Of a stretch of 64,000 bases of DNA, positions 26,103 to 35,728 are shown piece after piece. Position 1 is the first letter of the stretch, and the number at the start of each line of letters is the position of its first letter. The position numbers and the translations under genes are program-made. The notes beneath the pieces were generated by a model, which did not search any database, was not told the DNA's origin, and saw nothing but the letters and a program-made list of their open reading frames with translations. Location of the stretch: assembly GCA_023168345.1 (NCBI GenBank), contig AP025689.1, forward strand, positions 2,784,001 through 2,848,000, given 5' to 3'. Source of the DNA: Lysinibacillus sp. PLM2. GTDB taxonomy: Bacteria; Bacillota; Bacilli; Bacillales_A; Planococcaceae.

Positions 26103-26251
26103 TATAATGACCTTGTCGATAAGTAATTTAGACAAATAATTTTGAAAAAGGGGATGTCTAAGGCAGAAATTTAAAGCCTGTGCACCTCAAGCACATATTG
26201 TCGTCCGCTAGTCTTTGCCATGAGAATTAAGATCGAAGGAGTGGTTCTTTA
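26103..26251 (+). promoter_or_regulatory. Promoter -10 and structured leader of ytzE
   Basis: A TATAAT at 26103-26108 begins a ~140-base untranslated leader, long for a 73-residue protein. It contains stem TTAGACA/TGTCTAA (26128-26134 with 26155-26161), stem TGTGC/GCACA (26179-26183 with 26191-26195), and a possible closing pair GGCA/TGCC. A mini-frame MRIKIEGVVL (26220-26252) ends with TAATG shared with the ytzE start. No good -35 is seen. No known riboswitch class recognised. Confidence 0.45.
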
Positions 26252-26473
26252 ATGAAACCAACTACTGATAGAATGCTTAATCGTATTAAAGACGTGTACA
26301 TGTTTATCCTTGATAAAGGAGTTGTGTCTACACAGGATTTAGTCGAAGAGTTCAACATCACTCCTCGCACCATTCAAAGAGATTTGAATGTGTTAGCCTT
26401 CAATGACTTGGTAACAAGCCCAAGTAGAGGCAAATGGACAACGACGAAGAAGAAAGTAAAGTTAACATCTTAG
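26252..26473 (+). CDS. ytzE: DeoR-type helix-turn-helix regulator YtzE
   Basis: 73 residues, a stand-alone DeoR N-terminal winged helix-turn-helix (RIKDVYMFILDKG, TQDLVEEFNITPRTIQRDLNVLAFNDLV) followed by a short basic tail (GKWTTTKKKVKLTS). There is no ligand-binding domain. Very close to YtzE of B. subtilis in length and sequence as I recall it. GAAGGAG site 9 bases before ATG. Target unknown; high conservation of such a tiny regulator suggests a core role. Confidence 0.9.
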   Translation: MKPTTDRMLNRIKDVYMFILDKGVVSTQDLVEEFNITPRTIQRDLNVLAFNDLVTSPSRGKWTTTKKKVKLTS

Positions 26474-26513
26474 AAATAAAGAATCAAGTACGACTCGTAC
26501 GAAATTCCAACAT

Positions 26514-26550
26514 AAAAAAAGAATGACCTTTCGTCGGGGTCATTCTTTTC
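26514..26550. terminator. Bidirectional terminator between ytzE and the rsuA-type gene
   Basis: Stem GAATGACC / GGTCATTC (26521-26528 and 26538-26545), flanked by an A run on the left and T run on the right, so it works for both converging genes. Confidence 0.93.
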
Positions 26551-26555
26551 TATTT

Positions 26556-27269
26556 TTATTGATTATTTTTTAGAGCATCTAACTCTTTTTCAGTTAATTC
26601 GCGATATTCTCCTAAATTTAGACTTTCATCGAGTTTTAAGCTTCCCATTGAAAGTCTTTTTAGATAGGTCACTTTTTTATTTCGTGCTTCAAACATTCGT
26701 TTTACTTGATGAAATTTACCTTCTTGAATCGTTAGCTCAATTTCAGATTGTGGACCAGATTTTAATATTTTTAGTTCCCCTGGTTTAGTCACATATCCAT
26801 CGTCTAACTCGACACCTTCTAAAAATGCCGTTTTATCCTCTTCTGTTACGACACCATCAATTTTTGCATAGTAAGTCTTTGGCACATGCTTTTTAGGTGA
26901 CAGTAAATTATGAGAAAGCTGACCATCATTTGTAATTAGTAGTAGTCCTTCAGTATCTTTATCAAGTCTACCGACTGGAAATGGGTTAAAATGCTGTGCA
27001 AGAGGATCCAATAAATCAATGACCGTTTTATCAAATAAATCTTCCGTAGCTGAAATAACACCTGGTGGCTTATTCATCATAAGATAAATAAATTCCGTAT
27101 ACTGAACCGTTTCACCATAAACGGAAACATCTTGTTTACTTGGATCTACATGCATACTTGCATCCTTAACAATTTCTCCATCTACCGAAACAGCTTTTTG
27201 CTTTAATAGCTGCTTTACTTCTTTTCGAGATCCATACCCCATATTAGCTAATAATTTATCTAAACGCAT
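26556..27269 (-). CDS. RsuA/RluB-family pseudouridine synthase (YtzG-like)
   Basis: 237 residues: N-terminal S4 RNA-binding domain (RLDKLLANMGYGSRKEVKQL) and an RsuA-type catalytic domain. The nucleophile Asp lies in GRLDKDTEGLLL, with YLMMNKPPGVISAT and GKFHQVKRMF as further family motifs. Most likely makes pseudouridine in 16S rRNA. AGGAG site before ATG. It lies just downstream of the murJ-like gene, a Bacillus neighbourhood (ytgP-ytzG). Confidence 0.92.
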   Translation of the reverse strand: MRLDKLLANMGYGSRKEVKQLLKQKAVSVDGEIVKDASMHVDPSKQDVSVYGETVQYTEFIYLMMNKPPGVISATEDLFDKTVIDLLDPLAQHFNPFPVGRLDKDTEGLLLITNDGQLSHNLLSPKKHVPKTYYAKIDGVVTEEDKTAFLEGVELDDGYVTKPGELKILKSGPQSEIELTIQEGKFHQVKRMFEARNKKVTYLKRLSMGSLKLDESLNLGEYRELTEKELDALKNNQ

Positions 27270-27282
27270 GTAGTTAATTCTC

Positions 27283-28908
27283 CTACCTCAAACCAAATTT
27301 ACTTGCAAACTTCGTAATTCGTTCACCTAACATTTTTTGTGCTAAACCTAGCTTAAATGATAAGAAGCTGTATACTGCAATACCTACACCGACACAAATT
27401 ATAGATATAAGCATTGCCGATAATTTGCTATCAACTGGTCCCATAATCGCTATTAACAATTTTTGTGTTATGAAAACTGCTATCGTCATAATAAAAGATA
27501 AAATGACTATTAATAAAATTCTTCGTTTGACCATTGTAGACTGATAATTAAGTACTTTTTTCAAAACGATTATATTGATCAAAATGGATATTCCATAACC
27601 AATTGCAGTTGCTAGAATAGCGCCATCTGCTTGCATAACTTTTACTAAAGGGGTATTTATCATTAGCTTAACTAAAATACCCGTTAATAAACTGAAAATA
27701 ATCCATTTTTGATAATCAATACCTTGAAGTAATGCAGCTGTTACTTGGAATAATGCAAATAAAATTGCTACTGGTGCATAATGAGCCAAAATAGTTGCTC
27801 CCATTTCACTCTCTGAATACAGCATGAAATAAATTTCGTTTGCTAACACAGAAATTCCTAGTGCTGCAGGTAGCGTGATAAAAAATAAAATTTGATAGGA
27901 TTTATCCATCGCATTTCGTAACTGACCATAATCCCCTTGCGTAAAATACTTCGTTATCGTCGGAATCAAAGCCAATGACAAGCTTGTCGCTAGCATTACG
28001 GGAATAATAACTACTTTATGAGTTGTGAAATTTATCATCATGAAATAGATATCCGAAACTTGGGACATACCTATTGAGTTCATCGCACTATTAAAGGTTA
28101 ACAAATCGACTAGTTGGAATAACGGATTGGCCATCCCAACAAATATGATTGGCAATGAATAAGTTAATACTTCTTTATAAATTTCAGTCATTTGCAACTT
28201 TGAAGTTGGATTTAGACTTTGATCTCGCAATAAGCTAAATTCTGATCTATATTTTTTCCAATAAAGCCCTAGTATTAATAATCCACCTACACCACCGATA
28301 AAGGCAGCAAATACTGAAAGTGAAATCGCTGCTTCAGGATCTCCTTGGAAAACAACGACTATTAAATATGATCCTAAAAGTAAGAAAACAATACGCACGA
28401 TTTGTTCTACTAATTGGGAAACAGCAGTTGGTTGCATTTTATTATATCCTTGGAAAAATCCACGACATAAGCTCATAAACGGAACAACAATCAAAGCATA
28501 ACTAACCCATCGAATAACGAATGCTACTTGTTCAACAGAAAATGCTTGATCTTCACTGCTAATGACAATTTCTGCAATAGGTGTAGCAAGTAAATTTAAT
28601 ATTAGAAAAGAAGCAAAACCTGTAATCGTCATTACGACTAGTCCAGATTTCATTAACTTATAACCTGATTCATAATCACCCATTGTATTATATTTGGAAA
28701 CAAATTTTGAAACAGCGAGTGGTAAACCAGATATAGCAACACTCAGCATTATTGAGTACGGAATATATGCATACTGATATAACGCAATATTATCTTCACC
28801 GATGATTGCGTAAAATGGAAATATGTAAACTAACCCAAGAACTTTCGATAAAAACATTCCAATGGTTAATATCGCTGTTCCTTTCATTAAAGAGGACATG
28901 CAATCCAT
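27283..28908 (-). CDS. murJ: MurJ/YtgP-type lipid II flippase (MOP superfamily)
   Basis: 541 residues, about 14 hydrophobic helices of the MOP/MATE-like exporter fold. MKGTAILTIGMFLSKVLGL at the N-terminus and LPLAVSKFVSKYN are typical of the SpoVB/YtgP branch. YtgP acts as the lipid II flippase in B. subtilis alongside Amj. The start is uncertain: ATG 28908 has a poor ribosome site, and ATGs at codons 4 and 8 are possible. Operon with the downstream pseudouridine synthase (13-base gap). Confidence 0.88.
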   Translation of the reverse strand: MDCMSSLMKGTAILTIGMFLSKVLGLVYIFPFYAIIGEDNIALYQYAYIPYSIMLSVAISGLPLAVSKFVSKYNTMGDYESGYKLMKSGLVVMTITGFASFLILNLLATPIAEIVISSEDQAFSVEQVAFVIRWVSYALIVVPFMSLCRGFFQGYNKMQPTAVSQLVEQIVRIVFLLLGSYLIVVVFQGDPEAAISLSVFAAFIGGVGGLLILGLYWKKYRSEFSLLRDQSLNPTSKLQMTEIYKEVLTYSLPIIFVGMANPLFQLVDLLTFNSAMNSIGMSQVSDIYFMMINFTTHKVVIIPVMLATSLSLALIPTITKYFTQGDYGQLRNAMDKSYQILFFITLPAALGISVLANEIYFMLYSESEMGATILAHYAPVAILFALFQVTAALLQGIDYQKWIIFSLLTGILVKLMINTPLVKVMQADGAILATAIGYGISILINIIVLKKVLNYQSTMVKRRILLIVILSFIMTIAVFITQKLLIAIMGPVDSKLSAMLISIICVGVGIAVYSFLSFKLGLAQKMLGERITKFASKFGLR

Positions 28909-29110
28909 CCAATCTATAATAGGTTATAAAACAATCAGTCGATTATTTTATGGCTTTCCTTACTAATAAACATTAATTGATAAAATCTTCAGCAAAAATA
29001 CTGCACATCAAGGTTAATAGCTTTCAAAAAATAAGTATATTTAAACGCTTTATGTAATTAATCTCTATTTCATCATTATAGTTAATTAGTAACAATCCTT
29101 CATTAAAAAA

Positions 29111-29157
29111 GAAGCACTATCTCAAAAGTAAATATTTCAACTTTTGAGATAGGCCTT
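29111..29157 (-). terminator. Strong terminator after asnB
   Basis: Thirteen-pair stem CTATCTCAAAAGT / ACTTTTGAGATAG (29117-29129 with 29140-29152); T-rich tails on both strands, about 25 bases past the asnB stop. Confidence 0.9.
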
Positions 29158-29178
29158 TTTTAGTCTGTTATTTTTTTA

Positions 29179-31038
29179 CTATGCTACATTTACTTCATCC
29201 ACGAAGAAACGTTTATACCATACTAAAAATACATATACAGTCCAGATATATCTTGCACGGTTTGCTTCACCTGTATAATGCTCATCTAAATACCCTACTA
29301 ATTGATTCACATCGAAAAATTCACTTGTAAAGTCTGCTTGGAACATTTCTTTTACTAGATTATAGTACTTCTCTTCACGTAACCAGTGACGAATAGGTAC
29401 AGGAAATCCTAACTTTTTACGTTTAGCCCACTCTTCAGGTAATTCTTCGTTTGCTGCTAATCTTAACGCATATTTTGTATCGATATCGTTCACTCGATAT
29501 TTTGATGGAATATTTTTCGCTAATTCCATTACTTCTTTATCTAAAAACGGTACACGTAATTCCAAGGAATGTGCCATACTCATGCGATCTGCCTTTAATA
29601 AAATATCACCAGGCATCCAAAGGTTTAAATCTAAGTATTGCATTTTTGATACATCGTCTTGACCTTGAACTTCATCGTAAATCCCTTTTGTAATCGAGTG
29701 CACTGTTGGACCATTACGATATTCAGGTTTTAACACGTTATAAGCATCCTCTTCATCCCACACGACTGCTTCACCGATAAATCGTTCCTCAACAGTTTCT
29801 CCACCTTTAACTAAGAAGTGAGTCACCTTATTTTTCGGCATTTTTTCTGCAACCTTGCGAATAGCTTTTCGTAACCCGAATGGCACTTTTTCATAAGTTT
29901 CCATTTTCTTAGAATTTTGATACCAAGCATAGCCGCCAAAGATCTCGTCAGCACCCTCACCAGATAATACAACCGTTACATCTTTACTTGCTAATTCACA
30001 AAGAAAATAAAGAGGTACACTTGAAGGATTTGATTGCGGCTCATCCATATGATATTGGATCGTTGGGAGCGCCTCAAAGCATTCTTCAGCCGAAATATAT
30101 TTACTTTCATTTTGAATACCTAAAATATCACACAATTCTTTTGAATGTGTCGTTTCATTAAACATTGCTTCGTAGTCTTTAAATCCTACTGAGAATGTTT
30201 TATTCGGTTTCATAAGAGCTGTAACATAACTTGAGTCTACTCCTCCAGATAAAAACGCTCCTACTTTTACATCACTAATTTGATGAGCTTTAACAGATTC
30301 TTTCATTGTTTCACGAATTTCTTTTACATAATGCTCAATTGTATTTTCTTTTGCATGGAATTTTTTATCCCAATATTGCTTCATTGTGATAGTTCCATCT
30401 TTAATGATCATGTAGTGTGCTGGTGGTAATTTATAAACACCTTTAAAGAATGTTTCATTCATTGATGAATATTGGAATGTTAAATAAGGACGTAGTGCAT
30501 CTTTATTTAGTTCTTTAATAAATGAAGGGTGCGGTAAAAATGATTTAATTTCTGAACCAAAAATAAACGTATTATCTGTCGTATTGTTGGTATAGTAAAG
30601 TGGTTTAATACCAAAACCATCTCTAGCTATTAACATTTGGTCTTTTTTCTTATCCCATATGCAAAATGCAAACATTCCGCGGAGTTGTTTTACAAACTCT
30701 TCACCATATTCAATATATCCATAAATTAATACTTCACTATCTGATTTTGTTTTAAATTGATGACCTTTTGATATTAAATCTTCACGTAATTCTTGGAAAT
30801 TATAAATCTCCCCATTAAACACAAGGACTATATTTCCATCCTCACTGTAAAGAGGCTGATTGGCAACATCAGATAAATCAATAATACTTAAACGTCTGAA
30901 GCCTAAAGTTACTTTCTCATCTGTATGTATACCACCACTATCTGGTCCTCTATGAATAATTGTATCCATCATAGTTTCAATTGTTTTATAATGATCTAAT
31001 TCATTTGTTCCGTTAATATAGCCAATAAATCCGCACAT
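29179..31038 (-). CDS. asnB: Asparagine synthase (glutamine-hydrolysing)
   Basis: 619 residues beginning MCGFIGY: removal of Met exposes the nucleophile Cys2 of the class II glutaminase domain, which fixes the start at 31038 (GAGGTG 7 bases upstream). The glutaminase domain shows HRGPDS and FNGEIYNF; the synthetase domain shows the ATP loop GAFLSGGVDSSYV and LSGEGADEIFGGY. Converts aspartate, glutamine and ATP to asparagine. Monocistronic with its own terminator. Confidence 0.95.
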   Translation of the reverse strand: MCGFIGYINGTNELDHYKTIETMMDTIIHRGPDSGGIHTDEKVTLGFRRLSIIDLSDVANQPLYSEDGNIVLVFNGEIYNFQELREDLISKGHQFKTKSDSEVLIYGYIEYGEEFVKQLRGMFAFCIWDKKKDQMLIARDGFGIKPLYYTNNTTDNTFIFGSEIKSFLPHPSFIKELNKDALRPYLTFQYSSMNETFFKGVYKLPPAHYMIIKDGTITMKQYWDKKFHAKENTIEHYVKEIRETMKESVKAHQISDVKVGAFLSGGVDSSYVTALMKPNKTFSVGFKDYEAMFNETTHSKELCDILGIQNESKYISAEECFEALPTIQYHMDEPQSNPSSVPLYFLCELASKDVTVVLSGEGADEIFGGYAWYQNSKKMETYEKVPFGLRKAIRKVAEKMPKNKVTHFLVKGGETVEERFIGEAVVWDEEDAYNVLKPEYRNGPTVHSITKGIYDEVQGQDDVSKMQYLDLNLWMPGDILLKADRMSMAHSLELRVPFLDKEVMELAKNIPSKYRVNDIDTKYALRLAANEELPEEWAKRKKLGFPVPIRHWLREEKYYNLVKEMFQADFTSEFFDVNQLVGYLDEHYTGEANRARYIWTVYVFLVWYKRFFVDEVNVA

Positions 31039-31424
31039 ATTTTTCACCTCGTGCCTAAAAATGCAATACATAAACATCATACCATGAATATTAATTTGTA
31101 TGATACAGTAGTTACGATAAATGATTATAAATCTTTTCTAGTAAAGATTCAATGAATCATAATATCTGTCGATGATTATTTTTGATATTATAATAGTTTT
31201 TAATACTTCATATTTATACTATCTCCAATCTTTTAACATTTTATAATTTGGAAATAATCAAATTATAGACTCTTCTTATGCTGATTCGTTTAAATTTTTT
31301 TGATATAGAAGAACTGCTTGACTTTCCCTTGGTCTAAGGGAAAAATCCATACTAGGAGCTTTTCATAAACAATCCAAATATAAGAGTTTACTTACAAATA
31401 AAAATAAGAAAGAGTGTTCTTTTT
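31039..31424. other. Divergent intergenic region asnB-ytfP
   Basis: 386 AT-rich bases holding promoters of both divergent genes but no reading frame of note. One item stands out: a perfect hairpin TTTCCCTT-GGTCT-AAGGGAAA (31323-31343) overlapping a TTGACT hexamer (31318-31323), about 80 bases before ytfP. It could be an operator or a leader hairpin. No T-box or known riboswitch is visible upstream of asnB. Confidence 0.5.
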
Positions 31425-32681
31425 ATGTATGACGTAATTATTATTGGTGGGGGTCCCTCTGGTTTAATGGCGGCCATTGCTGCTGGTGAACAAAACCGTA
31501 GAGTATTATTATTGGAAAAAGGAAATAAGCTCGGTAAAAAGCTAGCGATATCGGGTGGCGGACGCTGTAATGTGACAAATCGATTATCTGTTGAAGAAAT
31601 TGTAAAGCATATTCCCGGAAATGGTCGATTTTTATATAGCCCTTTTACAGTTTTCAATAATGAGGACATTATCGAGTTCTTTGAAGGACTTGGTGTTCCT
31701 TTAAAAGAAGAGGATCACGGTCGTATGTTTCCTGTTTCTGATCGTGCTCAAGATGTGGTTGAGGCATTAATAAAAGAATTAAAAAAATTACATGTTGAGA
31801 TAAGATTAAACACGGCTGTTACGAAATTATTGATGGATGATGAAAAAATATTAGGTGTAAGATTGCACAATGATGAGGAAATCCGCGCTAATGCAGTCGT
31901 TGTCGCAGTTGGTGGTAAAGCAGTTCCTCAAACCGGTTCCACTGGAGATGGTTACCCTTGGGCAATTCGAGCTGGACACACGGTCACCGAATTATATCCG
32001 ACAGAGGTACCCGTTACCTCTAAAGAACCGTTTATCCAATCTCGACTGCTACAAGGTCTCGCTTTACGTGATGTAGCTGTATCCGTTTTAAATAAAAAAG
32101 GTAAACCGATTATTACACATCAAATGGACATGCTGTTTACTCATTTCGGGTTAAGCGGTCCTGCAATATTAAGGTGCAGTCAGTTTATCGTGAAGGAATT
32201 AAAGAAAAATAGCGGTTACCCTGTCCAAGTAAAAATCCAAACGCTAACAGATTATAATGAAGAAACCTGCTATCAATATTTAATTAAACTTTTAAAAGAA
32301 GAGCCAAAAAAAGCAGTAAAAAACGTTTGGAAAAACTTAGCACCTGAAAGATGGCTATTATTTTTACTTGAACGAGCTCAGATCGATTCATCTCTTACAT
32401 TTAATGATATTTCTCAAGATAAATTACGAAGCATTGCCCATGAATTAGTTAGTTTTACAATGGAAGTACATGGAACATTGCCTTTAGAAAAAGCTTTTGT
32501 TACAGGGGGCGGTATTTCCATTAAAGAAATCGAACCGAAAACAATGGCTTCCAAAGTCAAAAAAGGATTATATTTTTGTGGAGAAATATTAGATATCCAC
32601 GGCTATACTGGCGGTTATAATATAACCTCTGCTCTAGTTACAGGTCGAATTGCCGGTATGAGCGCTGGACAAAACATATAA
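31425..32681 (+). CDS. ytfP: HI0933/BaiN-family flavoprotein YtfP
   Basis: 418 residues. FAD-binding Rossmann loop [17 protein letters not shown] at the start, then [18 protein letters not shown] (family signature), [11 protein letters not shown], and C-terminal VTGGGI and [10 protein letters not shown] that close over FAD. Predicted NAD(P)/FAD-dependent oxidoreductase; physiological substrate unknown. The ribosome site is weak (AAAGAG). Convergent with leuS across a bidirectional terminator. Confidence 0.9.
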   Translation: MYDVIIIGGGPSGLMAAIAAGEQNRRVLLLEKGNKLGKKLAISGGGRCNVTNRLSVEEIVKHIPGNGRFLYSPFTVFNNEDIIEFFEGLGVPLKEEDHGRMFPVSDRAQDVVEALIKELKKLHVEIRLNTAVTKLLMDDEKILGVRLHNDEEIRANAVVVAVGGKAVPQTGSTGDGYPWAIRAGHTVTELYPTEVPVTSKEPFIQSRLLQGLALRDVAVSVLNKKGKPIITHQMDMLFTHFGLSGPAILRCSQFIVKELKKNSGYPVQVKIQTLTDYNEETCYQYLIKLLKEEPKKAVKNVWKNLAPERWLLFLLERAQIDSSLTFNDISQDKLRSIAHELVSFTMEVHGTLPLEKAFVTGGGISIKEIEPKTMASKVKKGLYFCGEILDIHGYTGGYNITSALVTGRIAGMSAGQNI

Positions 32682-32729
32682 AAAAGGACTATAAAACGTT
32701 TTTTTAAACGTTTTATAGTCCTTTTTTTT
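32680..32729. terminator. Bidirectional terminator between ytfP and leuS
   Basis: A stem of about 20 pairs centred on ACTATAAAACGTTT / AAACGTTTTATAGT, with A runs on the left and a T run on the right; it directly abuts both stop codons. Confidence 0.95.
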
Positions 32730-32731
32730 AA

Positions 32732-35146
32732 TTATTTTACAACGATATTAACAAGCTTACCTGGTACCGCAATCACTTTAACGATTTGTTTGCCATCAGT
32801 AAATTCTTTTACTTTTTCGTCTTCTAAAGCTACTTGTTCTAATTGCTCTTTTGAAGCATCTTTTGCTATTTTCACTTTTGAGCGCACTTTACCATTTACT
32901 TGTACGACAACTTCGATTTCATCATCCACAAGTTTTGACTCATCGAAAGTTGGCCATTTTTCATAAGTGATGGAATCAGCGTGACCTAATAACTCCCATA
33001 GCTCCTCACCAAGATGTGGGGCAATCGGTGCTAACAATTTCACAAATCCTTCAGCATATTCAGTTGGAATTACTTCCGCTTTATAACAATCATTGATGAA
33101 TACCATCATTTGTGAAATAGCCGTATTGAAACGAAGGTGTTCATAATCATCTGTCACTTTTTTCACTGTTTGATGATAGATTTTTTCAAGTGTTGAATCT
33201 GAAACATTTTGAATTTTTTCAGATAGTGTTCCTTCATCTGTTGTAAATAAACGCCAAATACGATCTAAGAAACGGCGTGCTCCGTCAAGACCATTTGTTG
33301 ACCAAGCAACAGAAGCATCAAGAGGACCCATGAACATTTCATATAAGCGAAGTGTATCTGCACCGTGACTTCTTACAATATCATCAGGGTTTACAACATT
33401 CCCTTTTGATTTAGACATTTTTTCATTACCTTCACCAAGAATCATCCCTTGGTTAAATAATTTTTGGAATGGCTCTTTTGTCGGAACTACGCCTAAATCA
33501 TAAAGTACTTTATGCCAGAAGCGAGCATATAACAAGTGAAGAACAGCGTGTTCTGCACCACCAATATAAATATCAACAGGCAACCAGCGTTTAAGCAGTT
33601 CAGGGGCAGCTAATTTTTCTGTGTTGTGTGGATCGATATAACGTAAGAAATACCAGCTAGATCCAGCCCATTGTGGCATCGTGTTTGTTTCACGACGTCC
33701 TTTTTTACCTGTAATCGGATCAACTACATTTACCCACTCGTCAATATTTGCTAATGGTGATTCACCAGTTCCAGAAGGGCGGATGTTTGTTGTTTTTGGT
33801 AATTCTAATGGTAATTCACTTTCAGGAACCGTTGTCATTGTGCCATCTTCCCAGTGGATAACTGGAATTGGTTCACCCCAATAACGTTGACGAGAAAACA
33901 ACCAGTCGCGTAAACGATAAGAGATTTTTTTCTCTCCAACACCATTTTCTTCAAGCCAAGCAATTGCTTTTTGGATTCCGTCTGCTTTGTTTAGTCCATT
34001 TAAGAAATCAGAGTTAATATGTGCGCCATCACCAGTGAAGGCTTCTTTTTCAATGTCTCCACCTTCAAGAACTGGAATGATTTCTAAACCAAATTCTTTT
34101 GCGAACTCGTAGTCACGTTCGTCATGTGCAGGAACTGCCATGATTGCCCCTGTACCATATGAAGCTAACACATAGTCTGCAATCCAAATCGGAATTTGTT
34201 TTCCGTTAATTGGATTCACTGCATATGCACCGGTGAAGACACCCGTTTTTTCTTTCGCTAAATCTGTACGTTCAAGGTCAGATTTCATTTTTACTTTTTC
34301 TAAATAAGCTTCTACTGCCGCGCGTTGTTCGGCAGATGTAATTTCATCTACTAATTTATGCTCTGGAGCTAGTACACAGTAAGTTGCACCAAATAATGTA
34401 TCTGGACGTGTTGTAAATACTTCAAATTCTTTATTAGTTCCACTAACAGAAAATTTTACTTGAGCACCTTCAGAACGACCGATCCAGTTTCTTTGCATAT
34501 CTTTAATAGATTCTGGCCATTCAACATCCTCTAAATCGTCTAGTAAACGATCTGCGTATTTTGTAATGCGCAATACCCATTGGCGCATTGGACGACGCTC
34601 AACCGGGTGACCACCGCGCTCGGATTTACCATCAATTACTTCCTCATTAGCAAGAACCGTTCCTAATGCTGGGCACCAGTTCACAGGAATTTCATCTACA
34701 TAGGCTAAATCCATTTCCACAAGCTTCGTGAAAATCCATTGAGTCCATTTATAATAGCCTGGATCTGTTGTATTGATTTCACGATCCCAGTCATAAGAAA
34801 AGCCAAGCTCTTGGATTTGACGTTTAAATGTTTCGATATTTTTAGCAGTAAATTCTGCTGGGTCATTTCCTGTATCTAATGCATATTGCTCCGCAGGTAG
34901 TCCGAAAGCATCCCATCCCATTGGATGTAATACATCGAACCCTTGCATTCGTTTATAGCGTGATAGAATGTCTGTTGCTGTATAGCCTTCTGGGTGACCA
35001 ACGTGTAACCCTGCACCTGAAGGATATGGGAACATATCTAAAGCATAAAATTTAGGCTTTGATGGGTCATCTAATGTTTTAAATGTTTTTTGTTCTGCCC
35101 AAATTGTTTGCCACTTTTTTTCAATTTGTTGATGATTAAAACTCAT
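32732..35146 (-). CDS. leuS: Leucyl-tRNA synthetase
   Basis: 804 residues, class I synthetase. HIGH-type motif in [15 protein letters not shown] near residue 45, CP1 editing domain ([19 protein letters not shown] with the discriminating Thr region), and the KMSKSKGN loop around residue 578; C-terminal tRNA-binding domains follow. AGGAGG site before ATG 35146. Controlled by the leucine T-box leader upstream. Confidence 0.97.
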   Translation of the reverse strand: MSFNHQQIEKKWQTIWAEQKTFKTLDDPSKPKFYALDMFPYPSGAGLHVGHPEGYTATDILSRYKRMQGFDVLHPMGWDAFGLPAEQYALDTGNDPAEFTAKNIETFKRQIQELGFSYDWDREINTTDPGYYKWTQWIFTKLVEMDLAYVDEIPVNWCPALGTVLANEEVIDGKSERGGHPVERRPMRQWVLRITKYADRLLDDLEDVEWPESIKDMQRNWIGRSEGAQVKFSVSGTNKEFEVFTTRPDTLFGATYCVLAPEHKLVDEITSAEQRAAVEAYLEKVKMKSDLERTDLAKEKTGVFTGAYAVNPINGKQIPIWIADYVLASYGTGAIMAVPAHDERDYEFAKEFGLEIIPVLEGGDIEKEAFTGDGAHINSDFLNGLNKADGIQKAIAWLEENGVGEKKISYRLRDWLFSRQRYWGEPIPVIHWEDGTMTTVPESELPLELPKTTNIRPSGTGESPLANIDEWVNVVDPITGKKGRRETNTMPQWAGSSWYFLRYIDPHNTEKLAAPELLKRWLPVDIYIGGAEHAVLHLLYARFWHKVLYDLGVVPTKEPFQKLFNQGMILGEGNEKMSKSKGNVVNPDDIVRSHGADTLRLYEMFMGPLDASVAWSTNGLDGARRFLDRIWRLFTTDEGTLSEKIQNVSDSTLEKIYHQTVKKVTDDYEHLRFNTAISQMMVFINDCYKAEVIPTEYAEGFVKLLAPIAPHLGEELWELLGHADSITYEKWPTFDESKLVDDEIEVVVQVNGKVRSKVKIAKDASKEQLEQVALEDEKVKEFTDGKQIVKVIAVPGKLVNIVVK

Positions 35147-35269
35147 TAAATTTCCTCCTTAAAATTTACAACAGCTATATTTTGGATGTTACATGTAAGT
35201 ACTGGAGAATTGCTACTATGTAGTAGATTATCCTATTAACGGATAAATTAACAAAATATTTCAAAAAAT

Positions 35270-35513
35270 AAAAAAACTCGTCACCTTCCTAGACAGAAAG
35301 GGACGAGAGATACTTTTACTCCCGCGGTACCACCCAAATTAGTGACGCGCACTCAACTCAATTCCTTAACGCGGTTAACGGTTTTAGCTACGTCCTTCGC
35401 TAAAACAGACTCAAAGGCGAGTTCAATTTCTACACTTACTAACTTGCACCACCCGCTAGCTCTCTATAAAGCTTTGAAACCTACTATTCCTTCTCACAGT
35501 CGCACATATTATA
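35270..35513 (-). promoter_or_regulatory. Leucine-specific T-box riboswitch and promoter of leuS
   Basis: On the minus strand: -10 TATAAT (35508-35513), a stem I region, then a specifier loop reading GAACTCGCC with CTC (35419-35421), a leucine codon. The T-box core GGGTGGTACCGCGG (35322-35335) follows, and the terminator stem CTCGTC/GACGAG (35277-35282 with 35302-35307) ends in a T run. Uncharged tRNA-Leu should pair with CTC and the T-box bulge to prevent termination and raise leuS expression. Confidence 0.93.
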
Positions 35514-35728
35514 ATGAATTCATTTTAATGTAAATATTCAAAAAGTACAAGTATTAAAAGTTAGATTAGAAAGTACTTGCTCATTTAATTATAGTATACA
35601 ATTCCGTTATTTTAAAACCAATAGATTTATAAGGTTAATTAGTAATATCTATTTTGGGTAAGCAATTATAATTCACATTAAAAAAATGGATTATATTTTT
35701 TTCTTTTCGTGGAAGACCCTGATTCTTT

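Noticed and set aside
26488..26500. GTACGA-C-TCGTAC palindrome after ytzE
   Set aside because: Perfect but only 13 bases, located between a stop codon and a terminator; no promoter or gene to regulate.
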